Positions 21,240 to 32,800 of a stretch of DNA of 64,000 nt are shown piece after piece. Numbering within the stretch: position 1 is the stretch's first letter; each line of letters opens with the position of its first letter. The translations under genes were made by a program, and so were the position numbers. The DNA lies in NCBI GenBank assembly GCA_032622095.1, contig CP136067.1, positions 40,961,549 through 41,025,548 of the forward strand, given 5' to 3'. The stretch comes from Siphonodentalium dalli (lineage: Eukaryota; Mollusca; Scaphopoda; Gadilida; Siphonodentaliidae). The notes beneath the pieces are model-generated. The model saw only the letters and a list, made by a program, of their open reading frames with translations, was not told the origin of the DNA and made no database searches.

Positions 21240-22655
21240 TCATATGTTCTTTTTCCCTAATCAAGTCATTTGATTACACATCACTGACGTGGATTCTGAG
21301 TACTCATCATTAAAATGTTCCCGGTAATTACCTCATTAGTTTGGATCATGTTTCCTTTCTTCTCTGCCCTGTAAGCACTCAGGATAACTAAGTACTCGCA
21401 TGCGTAATAGATCAGAAATCTGGGAAAATACGCGAAATTAACATAATTTATTTAGGCCACACCAAACTGATTTCGCAGTTTCATTGTTCCAGACCACATA
21501 GGAACAGGCTGATTTTTATGGACTTTATGGGAACTATATACTTTACGGAGTGAATGATTTTTGTTTACATATATATAGTAAGTATATATGTAGTAAGTGC
21601 TACATACAAACGCTAAAATCCGTAAACTTTATATATCATTATAGAGCGCAGACGTTGTTGCACATAATGCAAGAAGTCCCAACTCAATATCTCAAGCCCT
21701 TCTGGAGTTTCCTGCACTCAAGATATTTCCCGATGACGCTATGGACGGCCGATCGTCCATCCATAACACTAGAGAATCATCAGTGTTGTAACACGGGACT
21801 TAGCTTTGTATTGCTACAAGGTTGGATGTGATGTTACCTATTTACTTTGACCACTAAATAGTGCATATATGATAGAACTGGTGTCACTAGTGCAGCATGA
21901 ATGTAATAGATGCCAACATGGATATATATAATTATCCACGCATCACTGGTTCTGCTGACGAGACAGTAACCACAGTACTATAACGAGTTGATCCGTGCCA
22001 GCACAAACACCATTTTGTCATCCATTGATCTGCCCATTCCGGCTTCAGATTCCCTGTCAGCCATATTTCTTATTTTTACCAATTCCAATTATCTCGCTTT
22101 ATATTCCTTCAAAGTCTGACGATCATCTCATACATGCTCATAATAAGACTCCAATTTATGCTCTTGGATAATATATACCTACCTCTAGAAAGATTATCAC
22201 AAAACATGCTTATATTCTCTAGAACATTATAAATTTAGACTTGATGAAAATGTAAACATCGTCATTAGGAAGCTCGCCATACAGTCGGCAGATATTGAAA
22301 TGCGCGAGATAACTCCGGCTATTGTGTTCCGTTTCCCGTGGAGATGGAACGATTATCTGCCTTCTACTCTTAGAACGTACTGGACAGCTATTGTTTACCC
22401 GTTACAAGTTTTTCAGGGGGTTTGAGAACTTTTGACTGGGTCGGATCTTTAGTAGTCACACCCACCCACTTGTGTCGGAAATACGCGGCCGAGATTCGTG
22501 CGATTTTCAAATGTTATGGTGCTCCATAACCATTAATCACTCTCCAGTGAGTCTGCCTGAAGTTCTGATTTTAATAATTTGGATTTGACAAATTGTCTAT
22601 GTAGGCGGTTGAAGTGTTGTTTTAAATACAGTGACATAACCATTAACCAAACAAG
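21240..22655. other. No gene seen
   Basis: Single-copy AT-rich sequence. A 93-codon plus-strand frame (21550-21831) shows no domain. Confidence 0.45.
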
Positions 22656-22663
22656 AAGCTATG

Positions 22664-22790
22664 GAAGCAGCCCCCCCCCACCACCACTCACATATTAATA
22701 CAACCCCTCAACCACGCACACACCCAAGAGGGACATGGGGGTTGTGGTGTCCACTGAATTTCTGCACCCCCCCCCCGAACCACACCAAAA
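22664..22790. repeat. C-rich low-complexity tract
   Basis: Two runs of ten or more C residues flank a CCACCACCACTCACA-type sequence. Confidence 0.85.
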
Positions 22791-22912
22791 TTTCCAACGC
22801 GAATTTGGTCAATGGTGAAAGTTACACGAAAGTTGTTTGTCGACTATCGTTGAAATTGACATGATGACATGGCATGATTGAAATGAACATCCTCCCCCAG
22901 CACGCCACGTAA

Positions 22913-24238
22913 AGCCCCTGTCACACTCAGGCCGGCGCTCTTATTGCGCTGCAAAAGTATCAAAGCGCCCACCTAAACGCACTAAGGTCTCCAAGAACCG
23001 ATTGGCGACGCAGTGGACACTGGCTACAACGGGCGAGGATCTCCATGGTCGCCCATAGGTGCCAGAGCGCCGCGCTTGTTTTATGCATGCACAAAACAAG
23101 CGCAGAGGCTCGGCGTTCTGACCAGGACGTGGTACTGTCGCCGTGACAGCGCAAGGCAAAGCGCCAAGCGAGCGACGTGAGCGTTATGTGGACGTAGCAA
23201 AAGCGCATATTACATTCTCGTGGTCGCAGCAAGGAATTAATCTTGTCTTTTGCGACTACAGTAAGCTTAATCAAATTATCACTACGTGCCTTTCCCGTCC
23301 TTAATACGCTCAATGAGGCTCTGTCCAAAACTTATTGCGCTCTTTCTGCGCTGTCATGGGGTGTTATGGACTGGTTCCCGCTCATAGAATGTCCACATTG
23401 TGCTGCCCCTGCGACTCTGGCGCTCGCTTTACGCCCAAGCGTTATACATGGCGTTCTTCCGGCGTTTACAGCAGGTTTACAGTACGATCCCACTTCGAAA
23501 TGCGTCTGCTCACACCCACTGTTGTATTGCGTGTGTCTTTGGTAGGTATCTGTTATGTCTGAATTATATAGTTGTATTGCGTGTGTCTTTGGTAGGTATC
23601 TGTTATGTCTGAATTATATATTTGTATTGTGTGTCTTTGGTAGGTATCTGTTATGTCTGAATTATATAGTTGTATTGCGTGTGTCTTTGGTAGATATATG
23701 TTATGTCTGAATTATATAGTTGTATTGCGTGTATCTTTGCGATCAGGCTGGCGTTTGGTTTGAGTTGAAAAAGTATCAAAATACGAGTAACGCACAGTGG
23801 AAGCGCGGAAAATTGTCAGAAATTTTCAATCTGTTAAAACAAGAGAACCAATGTCAGAAATGGTAACGCGCTCAAGATCATATATTATAAACCCAAGAAT
23901 GTAATTTGTACGACACATCTTTGTACGACACATTGGGTTTCTGCTTTGTCACGTCAATATTCACGCTCTCGCGCGCTCTCACTGCGTTTCCTCCGCGCCG
24001 TAAACGCTCTTAATGCGTTCAAGTCGTTGTCATTGCGTTGTTAGTACGCTTTGCGTTGTCATGGCGACTTGAACGCACTAAGAGCGTGAGACTTGACAAA
24101 GTAGGAACGCAATAGGAGCATACTTTGTTTTAAAAGTTTGACAATTTTCGACAGTTTTCGGCGCTCCTCCTGCGTGTTACTCATATGCTGGTACTTTTGC
24201 AGCGCAGTGAGAGCGCCGGCCTGAGTGTGACAGGGGTT
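22913..24238. mobile_element. Harbinger-like non-autonomous element (1.33 kb), TAA duplication
   Basis: The left end AGCCCCTGTCACACTCAGG and the reverse complement of the right end (AACCCCTGTCACACTCAGG) match for about 46 bp, continuing CCGGCGCTCT and GCGCTGCAAAAGTA. TAA stands outside both ends (22910-22912, 24239-24241), the 3-bp TWA duplication typical of PIF/Harbinger. The interior is GC-rich, full of GCGCTC and TGCGTT words, with no transposase. An internal pair (23770-23860 and, inverted, 24115-24200) repeats GAGTAACRCRC...GGAGCGCSGAAAA. The several ~100-codon frames here are artefacts of the GC content. Confidence 0.75.
23521..23742. repeat. 50-bp tandem repeat within the 22.9-kb element
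   Basis: About 4.5 copies of TTGTATTGCGTGTGTCTTTG then GTAGGTATCTGTTATGTC then TGAATTATATAG, nearly identical, so recently amplified inside the element. Confidence 0.93.
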
Positions 24239-24241
24239 TAA

Positions 24242-24695
24242 TATAGGCATAATGGTTACGTTCAGTTCCATGCACTCTCGACAACATATATAACTATTTT
24301 TAAATACACCACCAAACATAAGCCTTTTGCATGTGAATATTATTTGGTGGGAATCTATAAAGTGATTTTGACAAGAATTGTTTTAAACACTACATGCAGA
24401 CACCCATATGTGATTGTTTTAGCTTTGGTTCGTTAATTACACTTGCGTATGATCATATTATTTTTACCTGGTAACTCGCTTGTGAAATTTCAATACTTCC
24501 AGAATGAACTAATAGCCCTAATCACATTTTTTTTCGATATCAATAACAAGTCTTCCTTTCGTCGGACCACCGCACGTTCTGACCTTTCTTCGTCTAGTGC
24601 TGACATGGCAAACACTCACTTTAATCTACCAGACATAAATCGGCCGTCCTTGTAGTACGTAATGGTTATTGTCGATTGCTCTGCTGTTTCGTACC
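24242..24695. other. No gene seen
   Basis: Single-copy AT-rich sequence between the Harbinger-like element and the GAGGCATCAATC array. Confidence 0.45.
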
Positions 24696-24699
24696 AAGC

Positions 24700-25962
24700 C
24701 CTGAATTATTGGTACCAACCATTGGGTTAGAGGCACCAATCCCTATGTTAGAAGCATATATTATCTAAAAAGTAAGCAATTCCTGAGTTCTAGACATCTA
24801 TTTCTGGGTTAGAGACAAAAATACTTTGCAAAAGCATCAATTACTGAGTTATAGTCATCAATCCTAAAAAAAAAGGCATCAATCCATTGGGCTTTGAGGC
24901 ATCGCTAAAACAATCTCTGCGATATAGGCATCAATTCCTGGGCTAGAGTCACGTGCCCTCAAAATGGCGTCAATCATTTGGTGAGAGGCATAAAGTCATT
25001 ATTTTCGATGCAACAATCCCGTGTTAGAGGCATACTTTCTCTGATAAAGGCAACAATCCCGTGTTTGAGTTATCAATTCTCTGATAAAGGCATCAATCCC
25101 TGAGTTGTATCATCAATCCTTTAAAAGGCACCATTCACTGGCTTACAGACATATATCTTCTGAGAATGTCATCAATCTCGCGTTATATGCATCAATTCCT
25201 GAGTTATAGGCATAAATCCCTGGAGAGGCATCACTCCTTCGGTTACAGTCATAAATCCTAAAAGGTATAACATCGTTGTGTTAGAGGTATGAATCCCCGT
25301 GTCAGAGGCATAAATCATCTGACAAATGCGGCAATCGCTGAGTTTTAGGCATCAATCCCTGATGTCGAGACACCAATCCCCGATTTAGAGGCATAAAGCT
25401 TGTGTTAGAGGCAACAACCAATGGGTTATAGGCATAAACCGATCGTTAGAGGCAACAACCAATGGGTTATAGGCATACATCGATCGTTAGAGGCAACAAC
25501 CAATGGGTTATAGGCATACATCGATCGTTAGAGGCAACAACCAGTGGAGAGGCATCACTCCTTCGGTTACAGTCATAAATCCTAAAAGGTATAAAATCGT
25601 TGTGTTAGAGGTATGAATCCCCGTGTCAGAGGCATAAATCATCTTAAAAGCATAAAGCTTGTGTTAGAGGCAACAACCAATGGGTTATAGGCATAAACCG
25701 ATCGTTAGAGGCAACAACCAATGGGTTATAGGCATACATCGATCGTTAGAGGCAACAACCAATGGGTTATAGGCATACATCGATCGTTAGAGGCAACAAC
25801 CAGTGGGTTATAGGCATACATCGATCGTTAGAGGCAACAACCAATGGGTTATAGGCATACATCGATCGTTAGAGGCAACAACCAATGGGTTATAGGCATA
25901 CATCGATCGTCTAAACAACAACCAATGGGTTATAGGCATACATCGATCGTCTAAACGAATCT
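24700..25962. repeat. Tandem array: degenerate GAGGCATCAATC repeat passing into a 41-bp repeat
   Basis: The left two thirds are loose copies of GTTAGAGGCATCAATCCCTG. The right third is a tight array of CGATCGTTAGAGGCAACAAC + CAATGGGTTATAGGCATACAT (41 bp). A block of about 330 bp starting AGAGGCATCACTCCTTCGG is itself duplicated (25213 on, then 25551 on), including part of the tight array, showing amplification on two scales. Confidence 0.92.
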
Positions 25963-26164
25963 GAACAAGCACTAGACGGGGAAAAATAAGAGCTGACCGT
26001 CGGATATCCTTCTAATTATTATTCACTTATTTTTTATGAAAATTCATTTTATCAAATATGAAACAAAGAACCAAGACAGAGTTCACATACAAATGCTTTG
26101 CGACTGACATCGTTCTCAACATTCAATGAATTTCTGTATAAGGGTCTAGGATCACTTCCAGATG

Positions 26165-26620
26165 GGGGCTGTCAAATTTGAATGATTTGTTATGTCAGAA
26201 AAATATGGCCGCTGGCATCTTGGATTTTACTCTTTGCATCACTAAATCATTTAACACACCCTTTAAAACACTGCAGAGCTTATCCCTCATCCGATCCTCA
26301 CCAAACTTCACATGGATCTTCGGTGTGACCTCTCGATGGGTACCTACCATTTTTACCGAATTTTGTAAAAACCATGGCTGCCAGCGGCATCTTGGATTCT
26401 ACTCTGTCTATGATCGAATCCTTTAGCGCACCTTACAGGTCACATTTCTCATCCAATCGTCACCAAACTTCATATTGATCTTCAAGGTGACCTCTAGATT
26501 TTTCCCCCAAAATTTGATTAAAACAAACATGGCCACCAGCAGCCATTTTGGATTTCAAATTTCAATCCATCAGCACACCCTACAGCCCACATATTTTGGA
26601 GAATTGTTTTGGAACTTTAC
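26165..26620 (+). repeat. ~180-bp GGCATCTTGGATT repeat, 2.5 copies
   Basis: Each copy has ATGGCYGCYRGCGGCATCTTG, then TCACCAAACTTCA, then GATCTTC and GTGACCTCT. It belongs to the same broad family as the 28.1-29.3 kb and 58.7-60.0 kb blocks. Confidence 0.8.
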
Positions 26621-26982
26621 AGTCCTGTTGATAAATAAAAAGTAGGAATGCTTTTATATTCATGCTACGGAACATTGATTGGATAACATCAGGAAAACTG
26701 AGTAAAATAGTCATTTGATGCAGTTTGGAGGGGATGGGTCCCTATCCCAGAATCGAAAAAATATATATATTAGGGGGTGGTGGGTACCCACAGGGCGGAA
26801 AGTATTTATTTTTTGTTGGGCCTAGTGTCCGGAATTTTTTTCCTGACCCCCTGGTATTACCGGGCTTTCTCTACCATGGAAATGCATTCATGTGGGGGAC
26901 CATTTTAACATGTTACATATATAGGTGGATCGTCAGATATTAACAGCATGTGGGAATTAAACATGTATTATTATAGTTACAG

Positions 26983-27263
26983 TTATGCCCTGTGCCAATG
27001 CATTCTCTTATATATGCGAGTCGACCATAGGTCGCCTCGCATATATAAGAGAATGCATTGGCCTAAAACAAATCATTTTTTAACACTTTTTACCATTTTT
27101 TCTTACATTCTTTAACAGTTTTATAATTTTTTCTTACATTTATTAACAATTTTTATAATATTTTTCTACATTCTTTGACAATTTTATCATTTTTAATATG
27201 TGTTAAGCCAATGCATTATATAAGAGAATGTATTGGCACAGGGCCGTTTTGTTGGGTAAAGGG
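26983..27263. mobile_element. Hairpin MITE, second copy, left-truncated
   Basis: From ATAGTTACAGTTATGCCCTG onward it matches the 8.1-8.5 kb element. The left hairpin is intact (27000 to about 27061) and the right hairpin has lost its middle, leaving GCCAATGCATTATATAAGAG. The right end CCGTTTTGTTGGGTAAAGGG is followed by TTAA (27264-27267). The left CCCTTTACCC terminus is missing. Confidence 0.85.
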
Positions 27264-27569
27264 TTAATATGCGACTAGCATAGTTATGACACAAAACGCA
27301 CTTGGCAAGTTAACATAGGTATGAATGCAGGTTTAGATTGATTAGAAGAAACCGTTGCTAACATTAACTATATAAAAGTATATGGACCGTAGATGTTTGA
27401 CTTTTGATATGTTTATATAGTGATTATTGTCACTTATATACTACATTTTACCCCAAAATTGTCCAAGAACCACCAATGTTACGAGTGTTACACATAATGA
27501 CACCCGCGAAAGGCTGACGGACTGTGTTTGGACGTCATCGCATATTAAACTGGTATAAACTCTAAATTA

Positions 27570-27865
27570 CATCACACACGGAGCCAGAGTGACCTCCAAA
27601 CAGGAAATACGGTACAATTAGTAGAGGCTCTTATGTCCATTTTGCTTGCTCCAATGTGCATTTTGTGACGAAATATGGCGACTCTGCCAATGAATGTTGC
27701 TTGATATCTCAGGCACCAGAAAACAAATGTTTGACACCTAGGGGTCGCGACTGGGCGGATGTGTGACGTCATCACGATGGCTGCTACTCAAAATGTCGGA
27801 GTAGGCACTGAGTCAGATTGATTAATAGCTAGCGGTGAATTTATGAAATATAACATTTCTCTACT
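27570..27865 (-). repeat. Dispersed repeat family B, inverted copy
   Basis: The segment is the reverse complement of 35170-35440. Shared words include AGTAGAGGCTCTTATG, TTGATATCTCA, ACAAATGTTTGACACCT and CTGAGTCAG. It carries a GTGACGTCATC box near 27763. Confidence 0.75.
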
Positions 27866-28124
27866 GTTCAGGGGGGAGTCGGAAAACATTTGCAGGCACG
27901 TATGCTGATTTTTTACTTTCGACACTTGTTGGGACCCACCCACCCCCACGTCCAAATTTTTTTCCGTTTTCGGCAGTTTTTTCCAACCATTTTTGGACAC
28001 CCACCCCCCCCCCTTTTAACACTAAAACAGAGATTTGAGGGGGAAATTCACTGTAAACAGCTGTATATGAATGTATGTGCATACTATTAGACATGGGTGT
28101 TAACATTGACATGTAAATAGGAAC

Positions 28125-29340
28125 AAGTCATTTTGGGGTCATTCGGTCAAAAATAACATGGCTGCCAGCAGCCATCTTGGATTTCAAAATTCAACCCATT
28201 AGCATGGGCTACAGGCTATACTGTTTGTCTGATCATCATGAAATATGTCAGTTATGTTAATATTGACATATAGATGTGTTTAAGCCAAATTCATTGCAAA
28301 AACAGTCAAAAAGACTTGCAGGAAAAACAACCGAAATTCGGAAAAATGCTGAATTTTCACACTTGTCTCTTAAAATATTAACGCTTGTTCGAAATCGGTG
28401 GCTAATAGCAACTTCATTTTAAATAAAATTCCTACCAAATATCGTTAAAGTGTGAATTAATAAATATGCTATGAACTTTTTACCAGAAATCGATTTTGTG
28501 ATTCGAGCAAAGTGTCAGCCAGAAAATAACTGAATTTGATGTAACAAATGAGCATCAATTATAAATATATAGATTGACATATAATTACAACCCACAAAGT
28601 GTATCTATATCCAAGATGGCGGCCTCAATTGTTGCCAAACTAGATAAATCGTAAAAATATGTCCAATTTGCTTTAATATCACTCATAGAGTGTCATTTAG
28701 TGAATATAGGTGAGTACATTTGCTCCATGTTGGCGAAAGAACATGAAGTTATGAAACAATATGAATATTTTGTGAACAATGGCTGTTTATAGCCAAGATT
28801 CATGATTTCAAGAGAATGAAACCACGAAAATGAGACAAAATCATCAAAATGGCAACCATGAACAATATCAGAGTTGGTATTGAGTCCTGGGAAGAAAATT
28901 CAGATAGTAAAATGATCTGTTTCGCCATCACTGATACCATTACACCACACTTCCTCTTGACAGTGCAATTTGGCCCTCAAAATCCAAGATGGCTCCCAAA
29001 ACGGCGACCGAAATTCTAATAATTGATGATTAATTTGAATAAATTCTAATTTCTAATCATTCGGCAACTATGACACATTAGATTGCATATACATCTAAAT
29101 TCAAGATGGTGACTGAGAAGGTTACTGTCATGGAGAAATCATCCAAATTTGCTAGTTTCATTGATAGTTCTCCTAAGGTGGGTTACTGGTAAGCACATTT
29201 TTTCCCTGTTGGCAGCAGATACATGGACGTTGATACAATATATTACAATATGAATAATATTGCGAACAGTAGCTGTTTATACCCGATATTTCATGAGAAT
29301 GGAAACATAGAAACCATGAAAATTAGATAAATTCATCTGA
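28125..29340. repeat. Diverged AAGATGGCGGC repeat block
   Basis: Repeated phrases CCAAGATGGCGGCC, ATGGCTGCCAGCAGCC, AATTTGCT..TTATATCACT and TTCATGATTTCA...GAGAATG recur every ~170-250 bp. No coding sequence. This is an old dispersed family also seen at 26.2, 35.1, 58.7 and 63.4 kb. Confidence 0.7.
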
Positions 29341-30000
29341 TGCTGACCTGTTTAGAACATATTCAAATATGAATTTATGCTGGTTACATCCATCATTGTA
29401 TGTACATCGGAAATTGCCTGATTGGGTGATTAAACTGGAGAAAAATCCCTAACTCAACAATAAGGCTGTGGGCATTAAGCAATAGTTTAATTTACTTCAT
29501 TTTGATGTCGACCCTTTATGGGGTTTGAATAATAATTGTTCACTCCTGTATTGCCAATGTAATGCCATCATACTAACTCAATTTCTACCGAAATTCAGCT
29601 GTCGCGGGAATTAATTGAATGGACATCAAACAATGCAGTACCAATAATAGTAGCGGCAAATAATGCATTGACATTACAGACAGCTTCCACATTAACATGC
29701 TTTATAATTAGTTTATAAAGTTTATAAAGTCCAAATATAAAAATATGAGGTAAAATATGTGGGATTCGTCGTTGATGTTAATATACATGTTCGATAGCAC
29801 ACTTTTGTGAAACTGAGAAAATTTACAATTGCTCGTCCTTGAATACCAAAGAGTTCAAATCAAATTCACTGCGTGAGTGCACCAGGGGAGTATACGACAA
29901 TAATAGCTTTGTCGCAGACTACAAAACAAGATCCTTCAGATGTGCGATCTATGTGTCTTTTGCGAAGAAAAATGCGTCGGCGGATTCATACCAGACCTCT
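29341..30000. other. No gene seen
   Basis: AT-rich single-copy sequence. A plus-strand 72-codon frame at 29839-30057 overlaps the better minus-strand exon candidate and is not called. Confidence 0.4.
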
Positions 30001-30002
30001 GA

Positions 30003-30168
30003 TTATTTCATGCCAACAATAGTGACTATAGATAAATTATGCTCAGGTTCGTACTGAGCACTGAAAAGCTCATTGATCAACTCATAGGTATATTTGGGTT
30101 CCACATAGGAGGTAGTACTCTGGACATCACATATACTGCAAGTTTGTTCCGTGTATAACCCCATCTTC
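30003..30168 (-). CDS. Candidate terminal exon of an unidentified gene
   Basis: On the minus strand a good splice acceptor (pyrimidine-rich CATCATTTCTGCACAG) is followed by a 55-codon frame starting KMGLYTEQTCSICDVQST, containing SYVEPKYTYELINELF and ending SIVTIVGMK at TAA (30003-30005). Codon use and composition look like protein. Another exon candidate lies upstream on the same strand (30435-30539). I do not recognise the domain; CSICD is suggestive of a metal site but only two cysteines are spaced C-x2-C. Confidence 0.35.
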
Positions 30169-30434
30169 CTGTGCAGAAATGATGCAGGCGTCAAGTTTAT
30201 ATTAGATACACTCATGTCATATATGTCACATGTGTTACCGAAGTTCTTCCATACTTGCGTTATACGGTCTCATCAAAATGTCATACAAGTGACTTGGTCA
30301 AAACAACTTTTGTTTAAATGCCGGCATTTCTGTAATTGTATCGGCAGTCAGCAAAGTTCCAGGTAAAACTAATATGATAGATATTACCGCATTAATGCAA
30401 GGTTCAATTTTTTTGTAGATGCAATAGCACTTAC

Positions 30435-30539
30435 CGACATGTTGGGATACATGTATTATTACTGGGTGGAAAGTTTGTCGTATTCCTTCCAGCTGTTTTA
30501 TAGAGGAACGTTTGCTATCACACTGCAATGAATTCAAGT
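30435..30539 (-). CDS. Candidate internal exon (acceptor and GTAAGT donor)
   Basis: On the minus strand TTTATTGCAG precedes and GTAAGT follows a 105-bp stretch open throughout, coding LNSLQCDSKRSSIKQLEG then IRQTFHPVIIHVSQHV. Length divisible by three with matching entry and exit phases is typical of an internal exon. It would be spliced toward the 30003-30168 exon, though the reading phase at that join favours a different, shorter frame there, so an exon may be missing between them. No family recognised. Confidence 0.35.
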
Positions 30540-30765
30540 CTGCAATAAACACAGGTCGTTAAATGTTGAAAAGCTTATACTATCCTGAGCAATAGTTGAA
30601 GTAAATTTCAGATATGGACTCTCCAATTAGCTAACAATCCACAATATTGTCTCAATTCAAGCATAACGCTGTTGACTATTACTTCCACCTTTTTCGCAAT
30701 ATCTATATCCCCATTCTTTCAGCTTGTAATTGGACTTCTTTTCGGATTCAACTGTCCTCCTTGAA

Positions 30766-31572
30766 TATATCTATCATAATACCTACCTTCTCTGGAACCA
30801 CAGGAGACTGAGTACACCGCCGATACCCATGTCCTCCTTGAATATATCTGTCATAATACCTACCTTCGCTGGAACCACAGGAGACTGAGTAAACCACCGA
30901 GTCCCATGTCCTCCTTGAATATATCTGTCATAATACCTACCTTCGCTGGAACCACAGGATACTGAGTACGCCACCGAGTCCCATGTCCTCCTTGTATATC
31001 TGTCATAATACCTACCTTCGCTGGAACCACATGAGACTGAGTACGCCACCGAGTCCCATGTCCTCCTTATATATCTGTCATAATACCTACCTTCGCTGGA
31101 ACCACAGGAGACTGAGTACGCCACCGAGTCCCATGTCCTCCTTATATATCTGTCATAATACCTACCTTCACTGGAACCACAGGAGACTGAGTACGCCACC
31201 GAGTCCCATGCCCTCCTTATATATCTGTCATAATACCTACCTTCGCTGGAACCACAGGAGACTGAGTACGCCACCGAGTCCCATGTCCTCCTTATATATC
31301 TGTCATAATACCTACCTTCGCTGGAACCACAGGAGACTGAGTACGCCACCGAGTCCCATGTCCTCCTTATATATCTGTCATAATACCTACCTTCACTGGA
31401 ACCACAGGAGACTGAGTACGCCACCGAGTCCCATGCCCTCCTTATATATCTGTCATAATACCTACCTTCGCTGGAACCACAGGAGACTGAGTACGCCACC
31501 GAGTCCCATGTCCTCCTTATATATCTGTCATAATACCTACCTTCGCTGGAACCACAGGAGACTGAGTACGGT
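30766..31572. repeat. 75-bp minisatellite, ~10.7 copies, open in frame on both strands
   Basis: The unit starts TATCTGTCATAATACCTACC, then TTCGCTGGAACCACAGGAG, then ACTGAGTACGCCACCGAG. The unit is 75 bp (25 codons), so frames stay open across it. On the minus strand 30783-31598 gives a 271-codon frame repeating SVSCGSSEGRYYDRYIRR. On the plus strand 30983-31576 gives 197 codons repeating SSLYICHNTYLRWNHRRL. Two units of 77-79 bp at the left end shift the frame. Variant bases (TTCACTGG, CATGCCC) recur exactly 225 bp apart, so the right part is a three-unit higher-order repeat. Whether any of it is translated cannot be told. Confidence 0.95.
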
Positions 31573-31651
31573 TTAAACTGCATGTGCTCGATGAACAATT
31601 AAAGGATATCATACGATATTGTGTGGTTTATGTGATTTTAAGATCTTTACT

Positions 31652-31856
31652 TTATGTGAACAAACAGTTGCTGTATAATGCTAAAAAGTCCCCACGTGGA
31701 CGTTTTTCAAGAACTCGTAATAAACGTTCCATTAAATGGTCTTGATGACCCGTTAATGTATCCAGTTGCTTCGATGCCCAATCATATGGCATTGGCCGAA
31801 GATGAGCCTCTAGTGATTTAGTGAGGTGTTTCATAACTAAATATCCAGGCACTAAG
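31652..31856 (-). CDS. CARD-like (death-fold) exon candidate
   Basis: The minus-strand frame reads GYLVMKHLTKSLEAHLRP, then DWASKQLDTLTGHQDHL, then MERLLRVLEKRPRGDFLALY and NCLFT before TAA (31652-31654). The helix pattern with LL-x2-L-x-RP-x3-F-x2-L near the end resembles the C-terminal half of caspase-recruitment domains (death fold), where the sequence LLxxLxxRGxxAFxxF is usual. A CTTAG just upstream could be the acceptor. There is no ATG near the start, so it would be an internal or last exon. It is 66 codons, shorter than a full CARD (~90). Alternatives are another death-fold type or chance similarity. A death-domain relic lies 0.9 kb upstream on the same strand. Confidence 0.42.
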
Positions 31857-31899
31857 CATAGGCATTTTTCTTTTCACGATATTTTTCGTTGACAACCCA

Positions 31900-31913
31900 G
31901 GGGGGGGGGGGGG
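31900..31913. repeat. G homopolymer (14 nt)
   Basis: Uninterrupted G run upstream (in minus-strand sense) of the CARD-like exon. Confidence 0.95.
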
Positions 31914-32491
31914 TCATTCACTTTTTTCCATACAGTAGGCGGGGTGGTTGGGTGGTTCAGCCGCGAAAAAAGTAACTTTTTCCAAGTGGTCACAGTTTTT
32001 TCCTCTTACAACATTTCTGCAATATAATTGCCTCAAAGTGTTCAGCATCATTGTTATGGTATGTATGACACTTAGGTCAGGGCTTAGGGAGGTGTAGTTA
32101 GTGTGGATATATAGGCATAATGCTTCTCAGAAATCCCGGTTACAAACCAACACTCACAATTTCGTCTTTTGCATCAGATCACATTGTCAAGTACCAACGC
32201 CACTGGTTCAAGATGATAATGGACAGTTATGACACCCATGATTAAAGTAAATACAAATGAATAAAGCTATTCATTTATATCATTAATGTGTACTCATTAG
32301 GCCAATAGGGTGGATACACACATGCATGTAATGTCTGTATATAAAATAATGTATTTTACATGGCCACACCAATAATTGGCAACATTAGTCACCTGCGCAC
32401 AAGAGGTTCATTTTTAACAGGCCAGACAAGTGAGTAGTGATAAGCGAAGTAAAACTGTCTGCTATCAGGACATTTAAGGCCAATCCAAAAC

Positions 32492-32703
32492 ATGCCTTCT
32501 CTTACGGATGCGGAAATTAGCCAAGTCTATGTGATATCTGGCATTTTAGTAATGCACAAACAACAGAAGCGACACGTCTGGAATATACAGGCTTGATATT
32601 GAACAATTTCGACCATGATGCTTGTTTGGCGTGGGGTCGCGAAAACTTCAATTCGCTAAGGGACTTAATTGAATGCATCGGTCGGAATAAACTGGGAAAA
32701 AAG
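32492..32703 (+). pseudogene. Death-domain-like exon relic, left arm
   Basis: The frame begins MPSLTDAEISQVYVIS, like the first helix of invertebrate death domains. After one frameshift it continues TTEATRLEYTGLILNN, then CLAWGRENFNSLRDLIEC and IGRNKLGKK, ending at a splice donor (AAAAAG|GTACAA, 32704). The W-x-RE-x-F-NSLRDLI-x-IGRN pattern is characteristic of the last two helices of death domains, which couple receptors and adaptors in apoptosis and innate immunity. The frameshift and an in-frame stop make it non-functional. Confidence 0.5.
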
Positions 32704-32720
32704 GTACAATATAATATGTT

Positions 32721-32800
32721 TTAGTTGAATAGCTCAGAGTTAGCTTTCGAGATCACATATAGCCCAAGTTGGTGGAAATCCTGATCCACCACTGCTATGA
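32721..32800 (-). pseudogene. Death-domain-like exon relic, right arm (inverted)
   Basis: On the minus strand VVDQDFHQLGLYVISKAN corresponds to the DAEISQVYVIS stretch of the left arm and ends at a stop 32721-32723. Only the first helix region is readable. It lies upstream, on the same strand, of the CARD-like frame at 31652-31856. Confidence 0.35.

Noticed and set aside
22941-23612. Several ~70-120 codon frames on both strands
   Set aside because: They lie inside the GC-rich Harbinger-like element, overlap on opposite strands and contain its repeats; none resembles a transposase.
24540-25990. Possible terminal inverted repeats (CGTCTAGTGCT) around the GAGGCATCAATC array
   Set aside because: Only about 12 bp match cleanly and the surrounding similarity is poor, so chance is likely.
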